DNA of 64,000 nt from Dryocosmus kuriphilus (lineage: Eukaryota > Arthropoda > Insecta > Hymenoptera > Cynipidae). The translations under genes were made by a program, and so were the position numbers. The stretch spans positions 212,266,011 to 212,330,010 of the forward strand of contig CM076189.1 of NCBI GenBank assembly GCA_038277395.1, given 5' to 3'. Shown piece by piece: positions 1 through 10,526 of the stretch. The notes beneath the pieces were generated by a model. The model was not told the DNA's origin. It saw only the letters and a list, made by a program, of their open reading frames with translations, and searched no databases. The stretch's first letter is position 1; the number at the start of each line of letters is the position of its first letter.

Positions 1-118
1 AAAAACGCATTACCTGAAGTCAATATTTGTCAGAAGAAAACATTAAAATCTGATGTAACGTCAAAATTATTCATAGTCGATAATCATAAAAAAGGACAAA
101 AAGGCAAGGAAAAAAGAA
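1..118 (-). repeat. Penelope-like element terminal repeat fragment, inverted
   Basis: Bases 1 to about 95 are the reverse complement of the sequence near 2790-2880 and 4690-4775, which is the end of the Penelope-like element terminal repeat. Orientation is opposite to the copies at 2359 and 4270. The fragment is cut by the window edge on the left and by the Merlin element at 119 on the right. Confidence 0.7.
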
Positions 119-435
119 GGGTGTACTTCCGAATAGTGGTTACCTCCGATTTTGTTGAAACTACGTATACTTATGTATTTTGATGCGCTGATTCCGAATA
201 TCATAGTGAAAATTGGCGCAAATTTGAATTTAATGACAAAAACCATGAAAACCCCATAAAATCATGGTTTTTTTTTTTTTCCGTTTATTTCCGTAAATTA
301 TAAGAATTTCGAAAAAAAATTTCAAATGAAAGTTGTAGATTACAAAAAAATGCATTCTTTTTGTTCAATACATTTTTTCTCTAAAACGATTTTTTACTAA
401 GAAAAATAAGATTTTCCAAAAGAAGTTGTAAGAAG

Positions 436-1500
436 GTGGGGTACGATAAGGGTCTGGGCTTTCTTCGGCGTCCGCGCTTTCTGTATATAAGGAGAGCTGT
501 TAACTGTGCATCCTCATTTTCTGACTTTCTTCTTATTGTTCTTGCTTTTTTTTCTCATCTAGATGGACCAAAATATAATATTTTTACTTTGAGTTTAATT
601 CTCGAAGATCGAGAGAAAACTTTGCAATGGTTGAGGAAGTTAGAACTTATTCCAGAGGAACGGTTCTGTGGAAAACATAAGAAGAAAATGTTACTGCAAG
701 AATCAAGTATGACTTGCGGTCAATTCTTTTGTCAAAAAAAAGAAAAGTATCGCCATACGCATAGTGTTGCCGAAAACACCTGGTTTGAGAGGTGCCATAT
801 TTCAGCATCATCATGCATGCTGATCACGTATTGTTTTGCTCTTAATTTTAATTTTGAGCAAACTATACGTGAGAGCAGCATTATTGAGGGGCAGAAAATT
901 TCAACAGAAACTGTCGCTGATAGATTTTCCTTTTGCAGAGAGATCTGTATGATTGCTCTTGATGAACATTTTGTAGAAGGTAAAATCGGAGGTGTTGGTG
1001 AAGTTGTCGAAATCGACGAATGCAAAGTCGGACGTCGGAAGTATGAGACAGGGCGTGTTGTGGAAGGCTCGTGGATCCTTGGGATGATTCACAGGGGCGA
1101 AGCACAAAAATATCGTTTGGAGATCTGTCCTGATAATAAAAGAGACGAAACCACGTTGAATAATTTGATTAAAAAGCACGTCGCAAAAGGGACAGAGATC
1201 CATACGGATTGTTGGAAAGGATATATAAACCTTGAACATTATGGCTTTGAACATGAAACCGTGAATCATTCTGAGGAATTCGTGGATCATAATACTGGAG
1301 CCCACACTCAAAATATTGAGTCCTCTTGGCGATGGATGAGGCGATCTCTTTCTTGTGGCGGTGTACGAAAGGACAATCTTGCTGATCACCTTTGTGAATT
1401 TTTGTGGCGACGGCGCGTTAAGAAATTGGGGGTAGATGCCTTCACCCAATTCATAGCAGATATTAAAATATCTTACACTGGTAGCAAGGTTTACGTGTAA
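436..1500 (+). CDS. Merlin / IS1016-like DDE transposase
   Basis: This uninterrupted reading frame (up to 354 codons) would encode the enzyme that cuts and integrates the surrounding element. The first part (about residues 78-99) has spaced cysteines consistent with a decayed zinc ribbon. The catalytic domain follows: D194 in VEIDECKVG, D258 in EIHTDCWKGY and E305 in TQNIESSW form a DDE triad, followed by an Arg/Trp-rich C-terminus. These motifs are typical of the Merlin superfamily. The start is uncertain: position 436 is a GTG, the first in-frame ATG is near 688 (inside the zinc-ribbon region), and a pyrimidine-rich stretch ending in AG near 560 could be a splice acceptor, so the true N-terminus may lie in an upstream exon. 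The catalytic core looks intact, so this could be a recently active copy, although the terminal repeats are not perfectly matched. Confidence 0.75.
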   Translation: MGYDKGLGFLRRPRFLYIRRAVNCASSFSDFLLIVLAFFSHLDGPKYNIFTLSLILEDREKTLQWLRKLELIPEERFCGKHKKKMLLQESSMTCGQFFCQKKEKYRHTHSVAENTWFERCHISASSCMLITYCFALNFNFEQTIRESSIIEGQKISTETVADRFSFCREICMIALDEHFVEGKIGGVGEVVEIDECKVGRRKYETGRVVEGSWILGMIHRGEAQKYRLEICPDNKRDETTLNNLIKKHVAKGTEIHTDCWKGYINLEHYGFEHETVNHSEEFVDHNTGAHTQNIESSWRWMRRSLSCGGVRKDNLADHLCEFLWRRRVKKLGVDAFTQFIADIKISYTGSKVYV

Positions 1501-1704
1501 TCTTTTAACCTTATGACGGTACGATATCCATGTACATATAAAACAATCGGCCCTTTTCAGGGCCACCAAATATTTTATTTTGAGGGATAAATTCTAGTTA
1601 CATAACATTATATAAAATTTACGATTCTTGTGTATATAAGAGAAATTTATACATATATCCATATAACTCTTTTATTTAGAATTATTTAGAAAAACACACG
1701 ATCT

Positions 1705-1915
1705 CCTTTCCCAGGTGTTGTGGGGGCGGGAAGGCACCCCTGTGATAGGGCACAAAAAATAACTGATGTCTCACACAACCCCCTTTCCTAGGTGTTGTGG
1801 GGGCGGGAAGGCACGCCTGTGATAGGGCACAAAAAATAACTAAGGTCTCACACAACCCCCTTTCCCAGGTGTTGTGGGGGCGGGAAGGCACCCCTGTGAC
1901 AGGTCAGAGAAATGT
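1705..1915. repeat. 77-bp tandem repeat, about 2.7 copies
   Basis: GC-rich units beginning CCTTTCC[CT]AGGTGTTGTG recur at 1705, 1782 and 1859 (period 77), inside Merlin 1 downstream of the transposase. Units differ at only a few bases, so the expansion is young. The short reading frames across it on both strands are products of the repeat, not genes. Confidence 0.85.
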
Positions 1916-2365
1916 GACAGGTTTGGCTTCTTTGTTTTTTTTTTACAATATTATGGGTCAGTCTGATCTTCCCCCCTCTACCAAAATCCCCGTTTTTTCA
2001 CGCCTTCCAAACTCTAACACACCCCAATGAAAGAAGTTTTCTTACGTGTTCCAAATACCTTTTTTTTTGGAAAATCTTATTTTTCTTGGTAAAAAATGGT
2101 TTTAGAGAAAAAATGTATTGAATAAAAAAATGTATTTTTTTATGCTCTATAACTTTTATCTAAAATGTTTTTCGAAATTCCTATTATTTATGGAAATAAA
2201 TGGAAAAAACCATGATTTTATGGGTTTTTTATGGTTTTTGTCATTAAATTCAAATTTGCGCCAATTTTCACTATGATATTCGTAATCAGCGCATCAAAAT
2301 ACATAAGTATACGTAGTTTCAACAAAATCGGAGGTAACCACTGTTCGGAAGTTTATCCAAAACAA

Positions 2366-2960
2366 ACGTATTTAAAAGGCGTATTTCAGAGTCGATTTTC
2401 ATTAACAAATTTCAGAATAAATCTATTAATTTACAGATTGAAACATTAAACATTAATAAAATTTACCAAAGTATAATAAGATAATTAGTGATCAAATGTT
2501 CTTAAATCATTTTACACCTGTTCTGCTATTCAAATATATCCATCATTTGGCGCGATTGCCTCATTTGGGTTGGTTTTGATGTCACTTTCATTATAATTGT
2601 ACATTGTGTTTGTAGGTTTGTTTATTGTAAACACCAGCTCTTTTGTTTTTAGTGTATTTCATGTCACCGTCTTAAACTCTGCCTGCAAAAATGTAGTACA
2701 CACTATTTCTATCTTTAAATTCTCGACTTTTTTAGAGATTTAAAAGATAGTTACGTTTTTCAAAACTGGATTGTTTTCTATCATTATCGACCATGAATAA
2801 TTTTGACTTTACATCAGATTTGAATGTTTTTTTCTGACAAATCTTGACTTCAGGTAATGCGTTTTTTTTGTGTTTTTTTAGTTTTTTACTCTCACCAATC
2901 TTGTATGTTTATTTATTTCGTTGTTTCGACTTTGTTTCCAAAACTTTTGTAATATTTTAT
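2366..2960 (+). repeat. Upstream Penelope pseudo-LTR
   Basis: This stretch is nearly the same as 4270-4840: end of the GIY-YIG coding region, 3' untranslated region, then the leader that joins the coding part. It is truncated at its left edge by the Merlin insertion. It is the first half of the direct repeat that bounds the element. Confidence 0.8.
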
Positions 2961-3022
2961 AAAATAATACCGGACCGGTCGTCACCGTTGGCAAAGCACA
3001 TATTTTTCTGCGTGGGGCAGAT

Positions 3023-3659
3023 TTGAAATGGAGATTGATTGTTTGCACAGTAGGTAGTCCTACATACAACTTATCTAAATATATTGCTAATGTTTTAAAA
3101 CCTGTAACAGGTATTTCTGGGAGGGTAGTCAAAAACAGTTGGGATTTAAAAGAAAATTTAAAACACACTTTTGTTCCATTGGATCATTCATTATTATCTT
3201 TCGATGTAATTTCCATGTTCGACAGCATCCCGTTAGATCTTGCTTTAGATTGTATTGAGAAGAAACTGAACAGCCACAGGGATTGTGTTTAATAATATGG
3301 TTTTGTCTTTCAATAACAAATATTACAAACAATTATTGGAATGCCCTATGTGATCTCCGTTGTCTCCAGTTATTTCAAATTTGGTTTTAGAAGATGTTGA
3401 AAATAGATCCTTGTCATTATTAGATTTTACAACAACTCTTTATAAGCGTTACGTCGACGATATTCTGACTATAGTTCCAACTAACAAAGTTTTTGATTTG
3501 CTCAATGTTTTCAATTCTGTAGAGCCCGCAATTCAATTCACACATAAATTGGAGGTAAGAGACTCGATTAATTACCTAGATATTACTATTAAAAAAACTT
3601 TGGATGGGAATCTAGAAACAAATTGGTACAAAAAAACTCTTGGTCCGGTAGATACTTGA
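3023..3659 (+). pseudogene. Penelope reverse transcriptase, fragmentary
   Basis: Two pieces in different frames (3023-3292 and 3360-3659) encode the central part of a Penelope reverse transcriptase. The first contains SFDVISMFDSIPL, the first catalytic-aspartate motif (motif A). The second has MSPVISNLVLEDVE (motif B region) and KRYVDDILTIVP with the YVDD catalytic box. A frameshift and stop around 3290-3360 separate them, and another shift near 3640 separates them from the endonuclease. The fingers region upstream is absent. Without these breaks it would be the reverse transcriptase module of a single polyprotein continuing into 3623-4357. Confidence 0.85.
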
Positions 3660-4357
3660 ATTTTAATTCCCATCAGGCTTTTCATTCTAAAATTGGCTTA
3701 ATTAAAGGCTTGATAGACCGATGTATAAAGTTGAGTGACATAAAATACAGAAAAGAATATTTAAATCAGTTGAAAACTACATTATTGCTTAATAACTATC
3801 CTCTTCAATTAATTAATAATATCATTAAAGAAAGAATTTTTGAAATTTACAATAGTAGCAGTAAAAGGAATAAATGGATTGATTCATATGTCAACACAGA
3901 TCTTAAAGTTACTCTTCCCTATATTGAAGATTTATCTGAGCGGTTAAAGGTTTCTCTGCGAAAATTTAAGGTAAATGTGTATTTTAATAATGTTTCTTCG
4001 TTGGATAAATTTTTATTTAATAAAAAGAAAGACTTTGATAGTATTGAATGTTCGTCGGGTGTCGTCTATTGTATCACTTGTAGGGGCTGCAATAAGGTCT
4101 ATATTGGTGAAACCGGCAGGAGATTGAAAGATAGAATAGCTGAACACAAAAGAGATTGTGTGGTTGGCAATCTAAATACAGGTTTTTCTCAACATTTCTG
4201 GAATTTGGACCATCGTTTTGATTTTGAATTTAGCAATATTAAAATTTTGGCAAGGGAAAAAAACCTATTCAAAAGACGTATTTTAGAGTCGATTTTCATT
4301 AAAAAATTTCAGAATAAATCTATTAATTTACAGACTGAAACATTAAACATTAATTAA
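3623..4357 (+). pseudogene. Penelope C-terminal GIY-YIG endonuclease domain
   Basis: A 244-codon open stretch encodes the connector and GIY-YIG nuclease that nicks target DNA for Penelope retrotransposition. The nuclease signature is clear at about residues 145-176: GVVYCITCRGC followed by KVYIGETGRRLKDRIAEH, including the Cys-x2-Cys insertion typical of Penelope GIY-YIG domains, the conserved Arg, and the downstream Glu/His region. The domain itself is unbroken, but it is out of frame with the preceding reverse transcriptase, so it is not expressed as the native fusion. Confidence 0.85.
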
Positions 4358-4870
4358 ATTTAACAAAGTATAATAAGATAATTAGTGATCATATGTTCTT
4401 AAATCATTTTACACCCGTTCTAGTATTCAAATATATCCATCATTTGGCGCGATTGCCTCATTTGGGTTGGTTTTAATGTCACTTTCATTATAATTGTACA
4501 TTGGGTTTGTAGTTTTGTTTATTGTAAACACTAGCTGTTTTGTTTTTAGTGTATGTCATGTCACCGTCTTAAACTCTGCCTGCAAAAATGTAGTACACAT
4601 TATTTCTATCTTTAAATTCTCGCCTTTTTTAGAGATTTAAAAGATAGTTACGTTTTTCAAAACTGGATTGTTTTTTATCATTACCGACTATGAATAATTT
4701 TGACGTTACATCAGATTTTAATGTTTTTTTCTGACAAATCTTGACTTCAGGTAATGCATTTTTTTAGTTTTTTACTTTCATCAATCTTTTATGTTTATTT
4801 ATTTCGTTGCTTCGACTTTGTTTTTAAAACTTTTGTAATATTTTTTTTATAATTGTTTTATTTAGATTTT
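4270..4870 (+). repeat. Downstream Penelope pseudo-LTR / 3' end
   Basis: This is a direct repeat of 2366-2960, starting in the last codons of the endonuclease and continuing through the 3' untranslated region to about 4840-4870, where similarity stops. Sequence from 4871 to 5158 shows no recognisable feature. Confidence 0.75.
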
Positions 4871-5158
4871 GAGAATGGCTCAAAGTGGTAGGCGAAACTT
4901 CGATCGAATTAAAATGCTTACGACAGATTAGTAAGTGTGTTGTTTTTTTATAAGACTGAAATGACCAACTAAAATTTGATTATTTGGATATTATCGATAC
5001 AGTCTAAGGAAGGAGTTTGGTCTGGCTATTTGTCAACCGATATTATTGATGTATCATCTATTTTTAATTTTTCTTTCGTTACAAAAGCCTAACAATTTTT
5101 TATTTAAAAGTTAGGTTTGAAAAACTGCTATTTTTCAAACTAATTAAATATAAACTCT

Positions 5159-5411
5159 CAGTGGGCACAAACATTACAAGACTTTCTTAGAACGTCCAAA
5201 AAATGTTCTAAGTTAGGCTAAATAACGTTCCAAAAACGTAAAATGTCCCAAATAAGTTATAATAACGTTTTTGGAACATTAGACGTTTTTAGAACGTTAT
5301 TTGGCCTGACTTAGGACGTTTTCTGGAACGTTCTAAAAACATTTTTCGACTTTTACGTCCAATAAACATTTTTAGGATGTTTTATTTACGTCCTTAAATT
5401 TTTTCCCACTG
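5159..5411. mobile_element. Small hairpin element (MITE-like)
   Basis: A 253-bp imperfect palindrome bounded by CAGTGGG and CCCACTG. Both arms are built from AACGTTCTAAAAACGTT-like words repeated in opposite orientation. It has no coding capacity. The CAGTG terminus would fit a hAT-type non-autonomous element, but I cannot see a clean 8-bp target duplication. Confidence 0.55.
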
Positions 5412-5419
5412 GGTAACGT

Positions 5420-6269
5420 TACGACAAGACATAAACGTGTAACTGCCCTTTTTATGAAAATTGAGGTAACATTAGTTTTCAGTATTTCGAATATTGCATC
5501 CACCTGTAAACAATTATTATTTTAAGGTTTTCGAACTGCCAAACCATTAAAGGACTTAGAAAGACTAACAGTTACTACCAGGCATTATTTTTAATATAGG
5601 CTATTTTCCAAATAATGTTTGCAGTGCACATTCTCGTTCGAATTGGATTTTTAAGAACTTAGATAAATTGTAAACAATTAAAATATGATATTATCTAAAT
5701 TTGGAAGGAATCAAAATTATAGTTTCTATACTTCAAATTATTGGAAATTTGGAAGAACCTTAAATTAAGAAGCATTAACAAAATTCTTTCTGTTTTACGA
5801 AGCATTAAAGCAATATTGACTGAATTATCTACTAAACCGATTATTTTGTTCGTAGAAATGACTGATTATTCAGTGAAAATATGTGTATATATATATGAAT
5901 TGATTATACAATTTTTTACTGATTTAGGTTTTGTGTGTACAACAATTATTATGAAAAGATTGTTGAAAAAGTAAACATAAATTTTTCATGACCTCTCCTT
6001 TATTACAGCAAGCAAAAAGGTTGATTGAAACAAGTAGCATAAATACAATATGTTCGATAAATAATGTCTTTGTTTCAAAAAATCTTACATAAAAACATAA
6101 TTTTTTCCGAAAAAGGCATTTAAAGTTGTTGATTGCGATGAGCACAGGTATTATTATTTTTTTCTCAACCAAAAAATATACCCAAAGTAAAAACGTACTT
6201 GGGTTGCACTATTGATATATATATAACTGATAACAATTGTTATTCAATATAGTTGTCTAGCTGAAGGTA
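5420..6269 (-). repeat. Block A, 3' flank of secreted-protein gene A
   Basis: Non-coding sequence downstream of gene A, similar over most of its length to 19770-20640 (inverted, block B), 36540-36747 plus 39896-40185 (block C) and 56130-56750 (block D). It includes a conserved stretch ending in TAACAATTGTTA just after the stop codon. I see no gene. The short open frames at 5741-5974 and 5924-6172 are AT-rich and not conserved as protein. Confidence 0.7.
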
Positions 6270-7081
6270 TTATTTTTCATGCCCAGAGCCAGAAGATCCA
6301 AAAACTCCAGAATGATCAGGATGTTGGTTGTAATTTGGTTGATTCGATGTGTTAGATTTATGGCCTGCTGAATCTTGGGGATTTACAGGCACCCCAAGGA
6401 AGATTGGAGGTCCATATTTATTGGTAGGACCATTTGCAGGCCTATATACAGGAATCCCAGGAGTTTCTGAATCTTTGTATGTATTTAAAGGGCCACTTGT
6501 AGCAGGAAACGCAGTAGCCACAAATTCATGTCCATGAAAAGGTTCGACTTTATCTGGGAAATTACCAATACGCTCATCAAAAAGTTGTAAATTTCCATAC
6601 TTGTTAAGCTTCACACTCAGTTTTGAATTAAACCCAATATTATGTTTCATCGGAAAGAGCTGCAGAGTCTTCGCCTTTTTCTCATCTTTCTTCGCACCCG
6701 ATGATATTTCTGTCAAAAACATACGAGATTGATGAATTGTCAATGTTAAAAATGTATTTGAAAATAGGAAAAGCAGAATGAATATAATAGCGAGTAAAAT
6801 GGCTTAAGTGAATCACTCATGATCGGTCATTGATAAAAATTCTCGAACATTAAATTTTTCATTAAATATCTGATTACTGAAAGATTATAAGTAAAAAAAG
6901 CATTTCATGAGAAAAGTCTGCTAGCACACATAACTCTTGATATCTGATTTAAGCTATCTATAGATCTTCACAGGATCGTCACTCGCCAAGTATCAAAATA
7001 ATAATAATAATTATTATTATAATTACCAAGGCAATTGAAGAAAAGCAAGAAGATGAAAAGAGCACCGAAAAGGGACCTCAT
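6270..7081 (-). CDS. Secreted Pro/Tyr-rich protein, copy A (intact)
   Basis: A two-exon gene I do not recognise. Exon 1 (7081-7027, 55 nt) encodes MRSLFGALFIFLLFFNCL, a signal peptide. The donor is G|GTAATT and the 317-bp intron ends in TTTTTGACAG; exon 2 (6709-6270) continues the frame with EISSG and stops at TAA. The precursor is 164 aa. The mature part starts acidic/basic (KKDEKK, LQLFP), has a variable middle with GNLQLFDE, then a Pro/Tyr/Gly-rich section (FPATSGP, GIPVYRPANGPTNKYGPP, GVPVNPQDS) and a Ser/Gly/His tail ending SGSGHEK. It has no Cys outside the signal peptide. The same splice phase and layout in copies B-D make this a real gene family. Expected location: extracellular. Function unknown. 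Confidence 0.8.
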
Positions 7082-7127
7082 TTTATTTTTATGTAGATTA
7101 AATTTATTTTCGGAATTTCCTGGAGGA

Positions 7128-7170
7128 TAACTGATGATTTTGCAGGAAGTCACTCGCTAATATATCTACT
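7128..7170 (-). promoter_or_regulatory. Core promoter of gene A: TATA box and initiator
   Basis: On the minus strand a GATATATTA TATA-type box (7167-7159) lies about 34 bases upstream of ATCAGTT (7135-7129), which contains TCAGT, the arthropod initiator consensus. The ATG is about 50 nt further on. The same pair occurs at the same spacing upstream of copy C, supporting a real promoter. Confidence 0.6.
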
Positions 7171-7300
7171 ACATGCTCAAGGCAATTACGCAAGACACAG
7201 AGTGGAAAATTAGATGAAAATAATAAAACTTAGTACCTTTGTGTTTATACATGTGGTGGTAATGTATAAACGCTTCACTTGACCTTCAATGAAAATTTAC

Positions 7301-8012
7301 GGTACATATCACAAGTATGAATATACCTATTTTTCAATAATTGCTTATGTCCTCCTGATCTCAATCATATGGAAGAAAAATTTGTTATCTTTGGTGGATT
7401 AAAAGCTATCAAGATTGCACTTAAAATAATCCCAGCGTGAATAAATGTTGGCCAGTTTTAAAGAAGGTATTGCAAAAACAGTGAAAATTTCAATGATTCC
7501 TCAAATTTGGCATAACATTTGAAGTAACTAACATATTACGATGTTCTTGGGCTCATTTTTTAAAAATTTTCATAATAACTTCATGATTAATTATTTTATA
7601 TATTTGACAAAAATGTTTCTCTCAGCAGAAAACATTTAAATTTTTCTAGTTTTTTTGTGCCACCTTTAACTTGTTGCACAATGCATGAAAATAATGATAG
7701 GAGTATTGTGATAAATTGTCATAATTTTGTAGAAATTTTCCTTTGAAATGAGCCCAAGAACATGGTAAAATGTTAATTATTTCAAAAGTTATGTCAAATT
7801 TGAGAAATCATTAAAATTTTCACTATTTTTGCAATATCTTCTTTAAAAGTGGCCATAATTAGTTCATCCTGGACTTGTTTTACGTAGAATTTTGATAGCT
7901 TTTAGTCTACGTAAGATAAAAAAATTTATCTTCCATATAATTAAAATTAGGAGAACGTAAACAATTATCGAAAAACAAGTGTATTCATACTTATGACCGG
8001 TCCTGTATATAG
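7301..8012. mobile_element. Foldback element, about 290-bp arms
   Basis: Left arm 7301-7590 and right arm about 7735-8012 are inverted copies (for example CAAGTATGAATA against the complement of TATTCATACTTATG, and GCTATCAA on both sides). It interrupts block A: blocks C and D lack it at the equivalent place (about 41255 and 61630). No transposase is present. The open frame at 7864-8148 runs along one arm and is not a gene. Confidence 0.65.
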
Positions 8013-9589
8013 GGGAAAGTGCCCTCAACTGGATAGGTTCCTCAACTGAATAATGCGTAAAAAATATTATATTTGAATTAAATGAAGTGTAGTATTTTTT
8101 TATAAGTAACATTATCAAAAAGAGATTGTGACATAATGTGTCTATCACTTGCTTATCGTTATTAAATTCAAAACTTATCGTTATTAAATAAAAAAATTTT
8201 CAAAATATCTTTGAATCCTGAAACCTTCAAACCATTCAGTGACTTAAAAACACTATAGAATTTAAATTCAACAATGGCTTATTTAAATAGTTGCGTAATA
8301 AATTTGAAAGATAAACCATATTTGAAGAACTTGACTTGGTTGTTTTGAAGAACATATTAAATAATGTTGTAGTTCATACAAATACAAGAAATTTGTCAAA
8401 ATGGACTTGGACCGATTGTGAATATTTTTTCCCGCGCGAGGTCCTTGGCAATATTTTTTAATTGACAGGTGATAAATTGTCACACCTCCTTTCGCTTTCG
8501 AATTCCATCCAAATTACAGAATTTGTATCATCTGCAAATTTGGTTATAATTAAAGAGTAAAAGCAACTCCAAATCCCTTCCTCAAGATCCCATTTCACTG
8601 ATACTTGTTGTCATTGACTGTTGCTACGGCTTGTTGTTGACCGATGCCTAGGATTGTTCTGTTCGGTTGCTAGGGAATGTTAGTAGCTGTTAGTAAAGCT
8701 TGATATTTTTTAAGCGAAAGAAAAATATAAAAGTTAAAGATTTTAAATACTATATTTAAATAGGCTACGAAACCCTTTTTTGTAGGCGCATGTCGACAAC
8801 TTTGACTAACTTTTTAAATCTCATATCTGTAAGTTAAGCCTGTCTTCACAAATAGAGCTAAATTTACGTAAATGGAGTACACTTAGACTGATTGTATTTC
8901 CAGTCTAGCCGTGCAGCTAGAACTAAAAAAATACTGACTGTCCGTACGTTCAGATTCGGCCCAATTACAAGTGTCAACTTACACATAAAAGCAAAATCTA
9001 AAGTTGTAATTGAACCGCATAACAGAAATCAATGCAAAAAGTACTGAAAATTCAAATCAAAAAAATTAAAGTATATTTGGAAAAAGTGATTTTTATTTTT
9101 CAAACAGTCAACTACTCATGGATTTTCATATCTTTTAGTTAGCTATGTAAACTCCGTGAGTTTTAAATGACCTAAATTGAAACGTTAAGTACAATGTTTT
9201 GGTTATCAAAAAGTAGGAAGAAACTCTATACCTAAGTTCGAATACAAGTTTTGAAAAGTATAAAAATTTAAAAACAAGTTCTGCTATTTACTCCACGTAC
9301 TTTTATTTCGATAAGGCCTTTTGATTCTTTTTAAGTTTAACGTAAACTGTGAAATGAATTATAGATTTCAAACCTCTGTCAAAATCATTCTTTCTTTATT
9401 CGCGCTATACTTCGACTTCGAAAATTTCTATTTCAGCAATGCAATATCTTTACTTTAAACATTTGAAACTCTGATTAAATAACAATAATAATAACATTCA
9501 TAATATATTATGCAAGAAATCTCTATTTCGAAGATTTTGTCAATATTGCTGGTTCGTTTCCGGTGAAATTTGTGGCCAGATCAAGGATA
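8013..9589. repeat. Block A upstream region, non-coding
   Basis: This part aligns with 41300-43980 in block C and in parts with 61640-62060 in block D; the strip at 8020-8180 also aligns with 13510-13680 and 47210-47310. It contains a few copies of a roughly 24-bp TGCTAAGGATTGTT motif around 8620-8700 that is expanded in blocks C and D. No coding signal is visible. Confidence 0.65.
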
Positions 9590-10524
9590 TACGAGGTGTA
9601 ATCAAAAAGTAAGGTGACTTTTTATTTTTATCAAAAAATATTTATTTATTCATCAATATTGATGTTGTCCCCTTCAAAGTAATCCCCCACGGATATAATA
9701 CATTTGTGCCAGCGCTTTTTCCAATCCTCAAAGCACTTCTGATAAGCACTTTTTGGTCAGCTCTTCCAGCTATGCGGTCTTTATCTTCTCAATCGTCGCA
9801 AAACGCCGTCCTTTCATGGGTCTTTTCAGTTTTGGAAACAGGAAAAAGTCGCAGGGAGCCAAGTCTGGTGAATGCGGTGGCTGAGGCATGATTATGGTGT
9901 TGTTATTGGTCAAAAAATTACGAACAAGCAATGACGTGTGAGCTTGCGCAATATCGTGGTTTCGGAACAAACTTCGCTGACACACGTCTCATGCCCAAAA
10001 TATCCACTAAAATTGCTTGGCACGAGCCAAACGAGATGCCGAGATCATCTGCAACTTCTCTAATGGTAATTCGACGATTCGCCAACACTATTTTCTTCAC
10101 TTCTTCAACGTTTTCATCAGTTGTTGACGTGCTGGGACGTCCAGGGCGAGCTTCGTCATTAACATCTTCTCGGCCTTCCCGAAAGAGCTTGTACCACTTA
10201 TAAACATTTTTTTTATTCAGAATACACTCACGGTATGCCACTGTCAACATTTCAGGTATTTTGGAGCACTTAATTCCATTTTTTACACAAAATTGGATGC
10301 AAATTCTTTCATCCATTTTTTTTCGACAGCAGAAAATCGCCGAGCATGCAAAGCACTTCTAACCTTTATGCCTCTCACAAACAAACAAAAAATGCTATAT
10401 AGCTGAAACTGTGCACATATGTTTGGGACGAGTGTACCAACATAAGAAAAAAAGAAAACGAATATCGACTGTACGCCTCCCACGAAATTTAAAAAGTAAC
10501 CTTACTTTTTGCTCACACCTCGTA
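9590..10524 (-). mobile_element. mariner element 1, internally deleted
   Basis: The termini TACGAGGTGT and ACACCTCGTA are inverted and flanked by TA dinucleotides at 9588-9589 and 10525-10526, the mariner/Tc1 target duplication. At 935 bp it is shorter than an intact mariner (about 1.3 kb), and the transposase is broken. The paralogous site in block C, near 43970, is empty, so insertion came after block duplication. Confidence 0.9.
9770..10316 (-). pseudogene. mariner transposase fragment
   Basis: The N-terminal half starts at ATG 10316 (MDERICIQFCVKNG) and has a helix-turn-helix paired-like region, the linker motif EARPGRPSTSTTDENVE and a second DNA-binding helix set (ITIREVADDLGISFGSCQAI). 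It then runs out of frame near 9985. The C-terminal part (9770-9985, another frame) has PPHSPDLAPCDFFLFPKLK, carrying the third aspartate of a DD34D mariner. The middle of the catalytic domain is deleted, the second catalytic motif is damaged (QAHTSLL), and the extreme C-terminus is missing. It is dead. Confidence 0.85.
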
Positions 10525-10526
10525 TA

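Larger units (their letters stand above)
119..2358 (+). mobile_element. Merlin-type DNA transposon 1 with long terminal inverted repeats
   Basis: The left end (about 119-430) and right end (about 2040-2358) are inverted copies of each other for roughly 310 bp. The termini begin GGGTGTACTTCCGAA on the left and, read inward from the right, GGATAAACTTCCGAA. Flanking 8-mers (111-118 aaaaagaa; 2359-2366 aaaacaaa) are a plausible but imperfect target duplication. The interior encodes an IS1016/IS1595-type (Merlin) DDE transposase (436-1500) and a 77-bp tandem repeat (1705-1915). The left flank is Penelope sequence in reverse and the right flank is Penelope sequence forward, so the element sits in or between Penelope repeats. 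The ACTTCCG core is shared with Merlin 2 at 14892-18092. Confidence 0.8.
2359..4870 (+). mobile_element. Penelope-like retroelement with LTR-like direct repeats
   Basis: Two direct repeats (about 2366-2960 and 4270-4840) flank a degraded coding section. Each repeat starts within the end of the coding region and runs through the same 3' untranslated sequence (for example GATTGCCTCATTTGGGTTGG in both). This partial tandem arrangement is what Penelope elements produce (pseudo-LTRs). The coding section carries reverse transcriptase with YVDD and a GIY-YIG endonuclease, the diagnostic pairing for endonuclease-positive Penelope elements. The N-terminal half of the reverse transcriptase is missing and the frame is broken at least twice, so the copy is dead. 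Confidence 0.85.

Noticed and set aside
2366..4840. LTR retrotransposon bounded by direct repeats
   Set aside because: The coding region has YVDD reverse transcriptase fused to GIY-YIG and lacks integrase, protease and RNase H; the repeats start inside coding sequence, as in Penelope elements.
2366..4870. Hammerhead ribozyme in Penelope pseudo-LTRs
   Set aside because: Known in related elements, but I could not find the CTGATGA and GAAA core in the right arrangement by eye. An RNA motif scan would decide.
6270..6743. A single-exon gene A starting inside the intron at 6743
   Set aside because: The upstream codons lie in the intron. Splicing from the conserved signal-peptide exon (7027-7081) gives a secreted protein with matching structure in all four copies.
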